Shown in pieces: positions 1 to 9,479 of a stretch of DNA of 64,000 nt. The translations under genes and the position numbers were made by a program. A model generated the notes under the pieces. That model was not told the DNA's origin, did not search any database, and saw nothing but the letters and a program-made list of their open reading frames with translations. Each line of letters opens with the position of its first letter. Position 1 is the first letter of the stretch. Source of the DNA: Psilocybe azurescens (taxonomy: Eukaryota; Basidiomycota; Agaricomycetes; Agaricales; Agrocybaceae); NCBI GenBank assembly GCA_023853785.1, contig JAJIRX010000668.1, positions 62,001 to 126,000 on the forward strand, given 5' to 3'.

Positions 1-146
1 AACTAAAAAGGCTAGAGTCTTGAAATTTTAAAGATAGGTAGCCTTGGATATTATCTATATAACCATATAACAACAATTATGTAATAATGTTTTCTTCCCA
101 CACTATAAATTGTTTAATAAAATAAGTACATTGGTACAGTTTGTCC
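1..146. repeat. Left terminal inverted repeat of the Tc1 element (truncated)
   Basis: This segment is the reverse complement of 1321-1468 with only scattered differences. Its inner end (128-146) carries the motif ACATTGGTACAGTTTGTCC, a copy of the terminal motif. The outermost part lies outside the window. Confidence 0.88.
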
Positions 147-177
147 TTCTTGAAAATTATATACTATATTACAATAA

Positions 178-1150
178 TCAGTACTTGGTGTATCCTCCTT
201 GGGCTTTTACAACTGCTGCTACCCTTCTAGGCATACTCTCTATCAAATTATGACACACAGAAGCTGGAATTTCATTCCAAACCTTCTGAACCCTTTCCCA
301 AAGTTCTGCTATACTAGATGGATGGTTTTCATAGTCTCCAAGCCTTGTTTTGAGATGAACCCAAAGGTGTTCAATTGGATTAAGGTCTGCTAATTGTGGG
401 GGCATACCATAATCTCCATATCACTGTCTTCTAGCCACTTCATAGCCTTTTTTTCTCTTGTGCTTTGGGTCATTGTCTTGTTGAAAAATGATATCTTCAG
501 GATTTTTGTTGTAATATGCAAGGCTTTGTTGGAGTTCATCTTCCAGAATGAAGACATAAAGATCAGCATCCATCTTCCCATCAATCTTGGCCCCATATCT
601 AACTCCTTCCCAAAACATACAGCCTCAAAACATCAAAGATCCTCCTCCAAACTGGACTGTGTCTTCTACCAGCCTATCAGAAAGTGCTTCTCCTGGCATT
701 TTCCACACCCACTTCCTCCCATCTGACCCCATATGATTGACTTTAGTCTCATCTGTAAAGCCAACCTTCTTCCAGTCATCAATGGTCCAGTGTAGATAAG
801 CCATTGCAAAGTCCATATGTTCCTCTTATGGTGTTTAGAGAGCAGAGGTTGTTTTTCTTGACTACAGCCTTTAGTCTAATGTTTCAAAGGGCCCAGTGAA
901 CTGTTTTTGGTGTGAGGGACTGGTTGGCAACTTCTTTTAAGGTTTTGGTAACCTCAACACCATTTTCAGCCTTGCAAGAAGTGATAAGATGGAGTGCATA
1001 CTGCATATTGGAGAGTGGAAGTTTCCAAGAACGGCCACCAGTGGACTTGGCAAGATCAGGACAGTGTTTGTTGCAGATACAAGATATAGAGGACATGAAA
1101 ACACCAGTAGTTGCTTCAATTTGATGAACAGAATCTCCTTTATTAGGAAG
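178..1150 (-). pseudogene. Tc1-type DD34E transposase, inactivated
   Basis: Transposase of the Tc1 family, which would cut and paste the element at TA sites. Reading from high to low coordinates one sees an N-terminal helix-turn-helix region (about 1140-884, with QIEATTGV and LTPKTVHWAL), the first catalytic Asp in GFTDETKVNHMG (about 755), the second in QQDNDPKHK (about 475), and the Glu in NPIEHLWVHLK (about 370). The second Asp and the Glu are separated by 34 residues. It is broken by an in-frame TGA at 884 (where Arg is usual), a frame change near 835, a TGA at 625 in place of the conserved Trp of LMFWG, and a pair of compensating frame shifts between about 455 and 405. Substitution stops are not explained by homopolymer error, so this is a real relic. 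Confidence 0.9.
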
Positions 1151-1318
1151 AAAGATAATGTGAGTGTGTTAGGTAATAGTAAGTCAGTGCATGGTGAAAT
1201 GATAAGTTGGGGGTGTTGTAATCAATGTACAAGAGTATATATACTCTTTGCACTTGAATCATGTGATTTTATTTGTATATATCTGGTTATAATCAACAAA
1301 GTCAGGTGATTTGACTGA

Positions 1319-1532
1319 GAGGGACAAAACTGTACCAATGTACTTATTTTATTAAATAATTTATAGTGTGGGAAGAAAACATGATTACATAATTGTTGTC
1401 ATATGGTTAGATAGATAATATCCAAGGCTACCTATCTTTAAAATTTCAAGACTCTAGCTTTCTTAATTCCCAAGTTATTCATAATTTATTGGAAATACTT
1501 AAAACATTGGTACAGTTTTGTCCCTCACTGTA
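1319..1532. repeat. Right terminal inverted repeat of the Tc1 element
   Basis: The outer end (1504-1532) and inner end (1319-1341) both carry GAGGGACAAAACTGTACCAATG, in opposite orientation, about 165-190 bp apart. Each arm of the transposon is therefore itself flanked by an inverted pair. Transposase-binding sites in this superfamily are often paired within each arm, so these may be the two binding sites, though the usual arrangement is direct rather than inverted. Confidence 0.82.
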
Positions 1533-3010
1533 TGTTGAGTATAGCAAACTGGGTCAGAAATGTGTATTATTATTGAAAACAATTCAGGCCATGTCTGGGA
1601 ATTTTTGAAATGGGCTGGAAATATGTCTGAACAGATGACAAACATGGAATTATGAGTTGAGTAGGCATGGAAATGTACAAAATGGTTTGTAAAATACCCC
1701 AGAAACATGGATTATCGTTGACAAAGACTCATACTGAGTGTGGCAAGAGGTTAAATAGTCTGTAAACATGTCTGATCAGGTCAATATGACCGAGCCTTGA
1801 AACATGTATAATTGTCTGTAAACTATTCCAGACATACAGATTATGATTCTATAAAGCAAAATGGGGTGGAAGTTCTTGTGCAATTCATTGTAGTATCTGA
1901 CTGCTATTGCAATTAGTATTGATACCTCATTTTATCTGTGTTAATTAACCTAACTGTAGACATATTGGTCATTTCAGTTCAAGCTGCAAGCTGCAGCTGC
2001 TTTTACTTTTTCCTGGTTATTCCACTCTTTGTATAATTTCTTTCACAAGTTACAAATAGCAGTAACAATCAGAGTGCTACTTGCTTGTTTCTCAATCTGC
2101 TCTGTAACTTTCATGACCAGCATCGGTTTTTGTTTTGAATGCAACCACACTCTTGTTTTCATTAAATACCAGTATCCAACCAGCAATAATTTTATCAAGT
2201 ATGCATCCATGTCAATCTGCTTAATAATGTTAACAATCAGTGGAAATGTCTGTCAGTTCTTTTTAGTGCTCGACATGAATTTTAGAATACATTCAATGGA
2301 AAGGCAGGCATGACAACTAACAAGCAGCACTGCACATGCTTTCTCCTCTACATATGCACATTCACCACCCATACTTGCGGTTCATTCACACAACTCATTT
2401 CACTAACTGACACCTTGCCAGGGGAAAGTATAGAAGGAGAAAAATAATGGGCAATAGAATAGTATGCACTTGCTAACCAAGTTTACACTCTCATGTGCAC
2501 CTGCAACCTGTACCTTTTCAAGCCTTGGCCAGGTGTAGAGATTGTGATAAGACAAAGTACAGGACAGGGCAGTTGAAAGGGAAATGAGTGTACAAAAAGA
2601 TCATTGGACTGTGTTCTACATTTCAGCACATGAGCTGAGTCTTCTCATTGATTATATACATATACCAGAACATGATTGTGGAATATTTTCCATGTTTCTG
2701 AACCAAGTCAAAGCAATTGTGCACCAATTATACATGTTTTAAGGCTCAGTCTATATCAAATTGATCAGACATGTTTACAGGCTATTTAACCTCTTGCCAC
2801 ACCCAGTATGAGTCTTTGTCAATGATAATCCATGTTTCTGGGGTATTTTACAAACTATTTTATACATTTCCGTGCCTACTCAACTCATAATTCCATGTTT
2901 GACATCTGTCAGGACATATTTGCAGCTCATTTAAAAGATCCCCAGACATGGTCTGAATTGTTTTCAATAATAATACACATTTCCGACCAAATTCAGCATG
3001 TCTAGCACTT
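1533..3010. repeat. Element with long (~290 bp) inverted arms
   Basis: The segment 1556-1850 is, with divergence, the reverse complement of about 2690-3010. For example, TTGACAAAGACTCATACTGA at about 1719 pairs with TCAGTATGAGTCTTTGTCAA at about 2803. The arms flank roughly 850 bp that hold no recognised gene; an ORF at 2029-2313 has no features I recognise. The arms belong to the same sequence family as the tandem repeat at 3010-3610. It may be a non-autonomous DNA transposon. The Tc1 copy is inserted in its left part. Confidence 0.7.
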
Positions 3011-3612
3011 GTCTGGACATATTCCTTCCCCATTTCAAAAATTCCTAGGCCTAGTCTGCACTTTTTCAATGATAATACATGTTTCCGGACATATTTCTGC
3101 CCTATTTTAGAAATTTCCGGGCCCAGTATGCACTATTCTCAATAAGAATTCATGTTTCCGACCTTATTTACCATGTACAGCACTTGTTCAGACATATTTC
3201 TGCTCCATTGCAAAAATTCCTGGGCCCAGCATGCACTATCTTCAATAATAATTCATGTTTCCAACCTGGTTTACAATGTCTGGCACTATTCCGGACATAT
3301 TCCCGCCCCATTGCAAAAATTCCCGGGCCCGGCATTCACTTTTTCAATGATAATTCATGTTTCCGGACATATTCCCACCCCATTGTAAAAATTCCTGGGC
3401 CCAGCATGCACTATTCTCAATGATAATACATGTTTCTGGACATATTCCTGCCTCATTGCAACCATTCCTGGGCCTGGCATGCACTATTTTCAATAATAAT
3501 TCATGTTTCCGACCCGGTTTACAATGTCCGGCACTATTCCAGACATATTCCCACCCCATTGCAAAAATTCCCGGGCCTGGCATTCACTTTTTCAATGATA
3601 ATTCATGTTCTA
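3010..3612. repeat. Tandem repeat with two unit lengths (~72 and ~102 bp)
   Basis: The word ATGATAATTCATGTTTCC or a close variant recurs at about 3071, 3141, 3244, 3345, 3419, 3492 and 3594, giving spacings near 70, 103, 101, 74, 73 and 102 bp. Long units carry an extra block of about 30 bp with the motif GGTTTACAATGTCTGGCACT before GGACATATTCC. No credible protein is encoded; the open frames across it arise from the periodic sequence. Confidence 0.85.
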
Positions 3613-3614
3613 GT

Positions 3615-3880
3615 CCAAGGCTAAATACAGCAAAAATTGGAAATTTACAACCCACATATATCACTCAAATTGTGTCCGTTTTGGCTGTTTCTAGGCTCGT
3701 TTTGATTGGAATTTTGTCTAGATTTTTTCATGCGTTTTACACCCAGGACCGGGACCGGGGTGGCACTCATTCCCGCCCTGCCCCGGGGCCAAATACACAA
3801 AATTGGATCATTACAACCATTATATCTCCCTCAAATCCTGTCTGATTTGCATGATTCTGGGCTTGTTTAAATCACATTTA
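3615..3880. repeat. Diverged direct duplication (~80 bp units)
   Basis: The stretch near 3622-3702 (AAATACAGCAAAAATTGG ... TCTAGGCTCGTTTT) is repeated in diverged form near 3790-3868 (AAATACACAAAATTGGATC ... TCTGGGCTTGTTT). The units are separated by a G+C-rich block with ACCGGGACCGGGGTGG at about 3748. No gene is recognised from here to 4055. Confidence 0.6.
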
Positions 3881-4054
3881 CAGTTTGGTTCTTTCCCAAT
3901 TGCTCACTTATAATTTATTATGGTGTGTGCACCAATGCTTGTCAATTCATTGCAAAATTAAGGCTTTACCAGTTTCCTGTAGACACCCCAGAGCCACAGA
4001 ATGTATGCCGGATAGCCTACAAAAATGCCTGGGTATGAGCCATTGAGGCGGATT

Positions 4055-4200
4055 TACTGTACCATATCATATGGTACAGTGTAGGCTGCCCAAAATGGAA
4101 GGGAAACATTTGCTGGTTCAGAGGGACCACTGAACCCATATGATATGCTACACTGTAAATGTACTTTCTATCATATCATATGTTACAATGGTACATATCT
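4055..4200. repeat. Cluster of palindromes around CATATCATATG
   Basis: ACCATATCATATGGT at about 4060-4075 is an imperfect palindrome, and related words recur at about 4137-4150 and 4171-4188. Between them GGTTCAG and CTGAACC (about 4114-4136) form a separate short hairpin. The block ends just downstream of the MFS transporter gene. Confidence 0.6.
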
Positions 4201-4274
4201 AGCTGCGCAAACTCCATAAATTGTGTTGCAGTATGTGTAACTGTAAGTCAATATACATGTCTTGTACAACCCCA

Positions 4275-6619
4275 CTATTGTTTGGACTTCTGATCCAGTT
4301 CCCATTTCTTGTCAATCTCTGTATGTAAGGGGAGATTTCGCATGAAAAACTAGCAACAACTCCCACAGCCACGATACCGGTGTGCACTTGCCAAAGTGTT
4401 TCCAGGGCCTTTGAAAATGCACCTCTAACCTCGGTTTTCAGAGGTTGTGGGAGCTCTGGAACCAAAGGAATAATGGAGTATGCAATAGCTACGCCAGCTG
4501 GAAACTGATTGGCAAAGTCCGATGGAAGACGATGTTTGAGCTGATTCTGAAGAACCGCACTTCCTATCGTAACACCCCAAGTCTACACAATTATATTAAC
4601 TTCGGGAAACAATACACAGAAAAATCTGGGCCAACACATACCTGAGCAATCGCACGTAGATAATTATAGAGGGCTAGTGCTTGTGCGGTGGACGTAATAG
4701 GCAAGGGGGCCAGGATAGGGAAGTTCACTGTCATGTAAACCAAGCCTATTCCTACCCCGTTGATAATTTGAAGACCGAGTGACAATCCCCGTGCTGAGTT
4801 TTCCGTTACTACGCTGAGTACCCCCGAACCAATAATGAGTATGACCCATCCAGCAATTAATTGTGGTCGGTAAGCCTTAAACACATTGACGGACAGCCCA
4901 GAAATCATGGTAATAGGGGCAACACTGAATACAAGCCCAAAAAGTTCTACGCCGGACGCCGTTGGAGACGCGTCTTTGCATCCTTGATAATACACCTGGA
5001 GATAATCTGTACATCTAGAAATTTGAGCAACGCGAAGCCTACATACTAATATTGACATACAGAGGAGACTGAGATGAGGAATCGAAAGTATGAAGGTTTG
5101 CGAAAACCTAAATTCTTTATTAATTTTTCCTAGAAAAAACGAAAAGAAGAGATTCACCCGCTGACACTTGTACGATTGCCAAAGACGTGGTAAGGTATCT
5201 AAAGTGTGCGGTGAATATAATATTTGGGATAGAGAATTGCTGTACTTACAAGTGGATACGTAGGGACGAAGGCTTCGTATACAAAGAAAGCAACCGTTCC
5301 AAATAACCCCAGGATGAGCGGGACAAGGACTTCGGCCGAGCTCCAGGGATGTTGAATCCCTCCCCATGTTAGGCCAATGCTACATGACGCAGTGCTAGCG
5401 ACAATGATAAAGTTTCCACTAAACCGGTGTGATTAATTCGTTTCATGGCAACAACATGGTAATAAAATAAAGAGTTGGCATACCCCCAGTCTATCGTCCT
5501 CAATTTTTCGCTCACGCTTCCGGGAGGAGTAGGCACATGGAGAGTGACGAGAATCATCACGATACAGAACACTGCAATTGGGATATTCATGACTAAAAAT
5601 CTTTCGTCAAAAGGACAGCCGATATTTGATAAAATCACTTACAGAATATCCAGCGCCATTGGCCTTCTTGCGCTAATGCTCCCCGACAACGGACCTATAC
5701 CACCAGCGATACAAGATGTACTAGTAGGACTTCTATGTAAGCTAGAATAGAATTAGCAAGTGGAATGATAAACTGACAGGCCTATAATTCCGTTAAATGC
5801 TCCCCTTTCCGAGAGAGAAACCAAATCGGACACTATGATTGTACAAAGCGCAAGTGTACATCCTCCGCCGACACCCTGGAGAACGCTTCGCTATGCCAGT
5901 GCCTGGCATGCTCTAATGATGAGCTGTGCTCGCCGCTCACCGCTTTCAAAGTTCTCACGGGGTGACCATCAAAAAGCCAGCGGATCACGTGGGCTTAGAC
6001 ATTTTGGCATCGGCAGTAGAGAGGGGAGCAAGCTCCCCAATAACTGTATTACTCGTTAACTGGTAGCTTTTTACTGAGAACAGAGAACTGTTACATACCA
6101 CGGGCGACGAGTATGGTGGATTGGTTGTGCGCAGAACCTCCTATGGCGGAGCCAACTATAAAAAGAACAAGGGGAGGCCAAAATGACGGGTTTTCGACCA
6201 AACACCTTAGGCAGATCCGAATTCAAGGTTGAGCGGCATGGGATTGAAAACATAATCTGACCTGAGCAAATCCACCACAAAGAGGTAGAGCAGCTGCGTT
6301 TGCCAGTGCATAACAAGATCCGATCCAAACAAACTGAGATAGTTCCAAGTCCTTTGCAATTGTTGGTAGAGCTGTTGAAACAACAGTCTACAGTAAAATT
6401 TGGTGTTTGGATTGGGCATTGAAATGGAGTGTTAAGACTCACGGCTTCTAAGCATACAAGAAAGACTGCAACAAATAGCGAGAAGAAAACGAGCCAAAAG
6501 CGAAGACCTCTTGGGGATTTCCCGTCGGATTCATTGCCTTCTACTGTTGTATTTTCTGACTTTGACAGTGCATTGCCGTCCACGCCAATCGCTCGTTGTT
6601 GAAGAGAGTTGGTCTCCAT
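4275..6619 (-). CDS. MFS (DHA-type) multidrug/toxin efflux-like transporter, with homopolymer frameshifts
   Basis: Major facilitator superfamily permease, predicted in the plasma membrane and exporting small molecules by proton antiport; the substrate is unknown. The start is the ATG at 6619 (METNSLQQRAIG). Exon 1 (6443-6619) ends in FLVCLEA, the next exon gives TVVSTALPTIAKDLELSQ and WIGSCYALANAAALPL, then FGRKPVILAS, VARG, GVGGGCTLALCTIIVSDLVS, RFLVMNIPIAVFCIVMIL, GLTWGGIQHPWSSAEVL, a long exon ending at about 4651, and TWGVTIGSAVLQNQL. The C-terminus LPLHTEIDKKWELDQKSKQ ends at 4275. The frame breaks at 6171-6174, 5681-5684 (with a second base lost nearby) and 4345-4349, each in a homopolymer run. 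The intron between VARG and GVGGG contains a repeat (5883-6040). Decay cannot be fully excluded. Confidence 0.82.
5883..6040 (-). repeat. Short dispersed element, copy 1, inside an MFS intron
   Basis: About 158 bp that recurs, in opposite orientation and nearly identical, at 59728-59891. Read on the minus strand it begins TTGGGGAGCTTGCTCCCC (a perfect inverted repeat) and ends near ATAGCGAAGCGT. It lies wholly in the intron between the VARG and GVGGG exons of the transporter, so it may have inserted there without breaking the protein. It encodes nothing evident and shows no long terminal inverted repeats. Confidence 0.85.
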
Positions 6620-6659
6620 AAATGGCGATGTATAGAACTGAAGTTGAGAGACGTGAATC

Positions 6660-7587
6660 ACCGAAGTGGTCTTTTATTCAAGCCAAAGAAGTCTATAATC
6701 ATGCTAGCATACGGTATACCTGTGTATTTGCAATCATTACTTCGAAATCAAGATATCAAAAGCTGAGGGCTCCAAAGATCAGATGGTTCTGCTATCCAGT
6801 ATACAAGGCATGGCAGAAGGCCAGGAAAGGTGCCCAAATCTTGATGTTTAACAGCGCACAACAGCGTTTTCACGACCCCTTGACTTTGCCGTGAACCAGT
6901 GATTGTGGAAAAGTGCATCGGATTGAATCATCTTCCGATCTATAGTTCCTCCAGAAGCCAGGAATGTCCCATGGAAGGAACACCGCCCAAGAAGACAGTT
7001 ATTTGCGTCAACGAGTTTAATCGTCAATTGAGGTATATTTGCATTGTTCGAGTCGTCGTGACAAATTAGCTCACGATGAGTGTCGGAACTCGTCAATAAT
7101 GATGGGCAGATTGCTGATTTTTGGCATTGTAATAATTTGATATGGAGAGGAGATTGAGAGGAAGTAAAGAGGAAGGTTTGGGTGCTAAGTGGAGCCATAA
7201 GAGGTTTTACGGTAGTTCCCATCAAATTCTGATCCAATGGATACTAGGCAAGCGTGGTGTTCGCGAAAGAACAGTTTAGCGGACAGAGACGCCCGGTTCG
7301 TAAAAACGTATTAGTAATGCGGTTCCGCATAATAAGTTGATGTTGGATATGCCCGACAAATACTCCAGCCCCTCTTGTGAACGCCTGGCAGCAGAGCTGG
7401 CAGAATCAAAGACGGCAACATGGAGGCCGTTGTGAGTATTCGATATGTTGTTGATATTCTGAGTACATGCGATAATTGTAATTATATATCTATGATTTAC
7501 AAAGAGAGTGATATCATCCCCAACGCAACACCAGCGAAGCTGTGAATAAATTATCTCCAACCTATTGAAGAAAATATGTGCCAGGCC
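6660..7587. other. Intergenic; no recognised gene
   Basis: Two minus-strand open frames (about 7237-6848 and 7560-7276) show no motif I recognise and codon content unlike the neighbouring genes. The stretch probably holds the transporter promoter and the 3' flank of the next gene. An ATG at about 7120 (MPKISNLPIIIDEFRHSS) followed by a GTGAGC could open a small spliced gene, but I cannot support it further. Confidence 0.4.
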
Positions 7588-9476
7588 TTAAGCACCGTCG
7601 AATGTCTTCCTCATAGCTGTCGTATCGAATCCTATTTCTATAAGATCCAGATCATTGAAAGCGATCGATCTGGTTGCAAGTGCCGAGGGCATCATCATCG
7701 AACTCTTGACATTGTCTTGTCGAAGGTTGCCTCGTGCGTTCAATGATGCCAATAAGGCATTCACGTATACTAAAGATGATGTAGAGACGTTAATAACTTG
7801 CGTATGAATGATCTGAGGACTGAATTCTACGTACGTTTGCTTTGGGCGAAGTAGATACCCAGAAATACGAAGCGCTGGGGCCATATTGCGTACTGGGAGC
7901 GTCAATTTAATTGATTGCTTTCGTTCGAGAGAAATCAAACGAACAGTAATCAAGCAAGCCAAGGCACAGATACTAGTACTATCTTCAGGATCAATGGTTA
8001 CGGGACATAGAGAACTATATACTAACCTCGTTAGGAAACCTAATAGTACCATCTTATTTGTTAAGCAGATGCTTCATCGTGGTGAATATGGGTTTACGCA
8101 CCAGTATTAACGGTAAAGGCAAGTATAAACGATAATTTTGAATCTGTGCTGCGGAAAGAATGTTGGACAAGGAAAGGAACTTTGTCAGGAGTCATACCTC
8201 TTGATACCAGTCTTACTACGTAGCAAGATTGTACAAAGCGAAACAGCAATCAGAATATCGGCGACGACGTCAGCTGCAAATCCTAGGTAGAGAAGCCACT
8301 ATTAGTGGAGAAGAGTTCGTTAGCTGGGTGGATGTCTACATCCGAGGGTCTTGAGAATTTACTGACAGACATTTTATTCATCTTTGCGAAGGTTTTCAGG
8401 GCGAAGCTAAGGTGGGAAAGCATTAAGTGTGTGCAAAACATGATGGAAAACACACTCACGCTCGCGAAGCAAAGACTGGAGTGACGATAAATAAATAATA
8501 AACGTGGTAGGCTCGTATTGATCCAAGACTAACCGTAGGCAGTGACTGGTGGCCGTGATTGAATAAATTGGACATCATCATAGAGGCAACAGGTAGCTCA
8601 CCAACAGTAAGGAACGAAAGAAGAGCCTAATCGATCATAGTTTAGAATGTAACGAGGTTGAATTGCTGCCTGTACTTACTACGATCCCAAAGATGGCAGT
8701 TCCCAGAGCCTTTTGGGCTCCACACACTTGGAGTGTCTATAATCAGAACATCAAGAAAGATATAGGAGGGTTGTCCGCTCACATATTTGAACCCTCCACC
8801 CAAAGATGCTGAGGAGAAATCAGTGTACGCACTAATGCCACAGTCAAATAGATGCGTACCACCGAACGATGGCACCAATCATTGTCTAACGTTGAGATCA
8901 GTACCGAGGTCGTGTAGAGATAATGGACTGGACATACAGAAGCATATACTTGCAAGAGGATGCTCCTAATCAATGTAATACAAGTGTTGTTTAGTCAGTA
9001 GATCGAACTAGATAGTTGTTTAGAGCAACATTACCAAGTAGGCGACGCAACCGCTGCAAAATAACCGAAGTTGGTGATCAAATAGAAATAGACACCATGA
9101 GCAGTAAGGGCGAAGTGAATTGAATCGAGGATCCTGTAAGAGTAATGAGATTTTACTCTGGTCTCGCAGGGGAGGCTTCAATCTAACCACAGGACGAGGA
9201 TCTGCAGTGCCCAGGTTAAGCTATGATGAATGCTGTACAATATATATTTCCGAACGTACCATTGATGAAAGCCAACGCTTATCACTTTTGTAACTATTGA
9301 AGTACAAGAAAGTTTGTAAGGTGGTCAAACCATACATTCTGTTCGAAGACATTGTATTAGATTCACACATCAATCCAAATGAAAAGGGAGTAGACGCACA
9401 GCGCCGCCGCCAAGGTTCCCAGATAAGCCGCGCCCAGGGTGCTGTTCAGCGGCAGACCAGCATTGGGATTGGACAT
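7588..9476 (-). CDS. DUF6534-type seven-helix membrane protein (multi-exon)
   Basis: Resembles the large basidiomycete family of integral membrane proteins with a C-terminal DUF6534 domain; the function of the family is unknown. The ATG at 9476 opens MSNPNAGLPLNSTLGAAYLG, a typical N-terminus. Later exons give LDSIHFALTAHGVYFYLITN (about 9130-9060), SILLQVYASV (about 8965), WLLYLGFAADVVADILIAVS (about 8300-8240), TGIKR, TDSKLSFILAFTVNTG (about 8145-8100), ICALACLIT (about 7950) and the hallmark VYVNALLASLNARGNLR (about 7770-7720), ending at 7588. There are at least ten short exons. The middle part (8640-8970) is hard to join cleanly, so exon borders there are uncertain and the gene may be partly decayed or carry small sequence errors. 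Confidence 0.7.
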
Positions 9477-9479
9477 AAT

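Larger units (their letters stand above)
1..1532 (-). mobile_element. Degenerate Tc1/mariner-family DNA transposon, left end cut by the window
   Basis: The right end terminates in TACAGTGAGGGACAAAAC read inward on the minus strand (1515-1532), the classic TA-CAGT end of Tc1 elements, with TA as the insertion duplication. Long terminal inverted repeats pair 1-146 with 1321-1468. The left arm should extend about 64 bases beyond the window start, because position 1 aligns to about 1468 of the right arm and that arm runs on to 1532. A DD34E transposase relic lies between the arms on the minus strand. The element sits in the repeat family that continues at 1533-3610. It carries several stops and frame breaks and is presumably not autonomous. 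Confidence 0.9.

Noticed and set aside
3010..3612. CRISPR-like array
   Set aside because: The repeats are contiguous and diverged with no unique spacers of constant size, and the sequence is eukaryotic.
3079..3845. Open frames of 78-162 residues over the tandem repeat
   Set aside because: They arise from periodic sequence, exist in several frames at once and encode the same word repeatedly.
4275..6619. MFS gene as a pseudogene
   Set aside because: Every break found lies in a short run of identical bases, matching the window-wide error pattern; all motifs and splice sites are otherwise good. Kept as CDS with reduced confidence.
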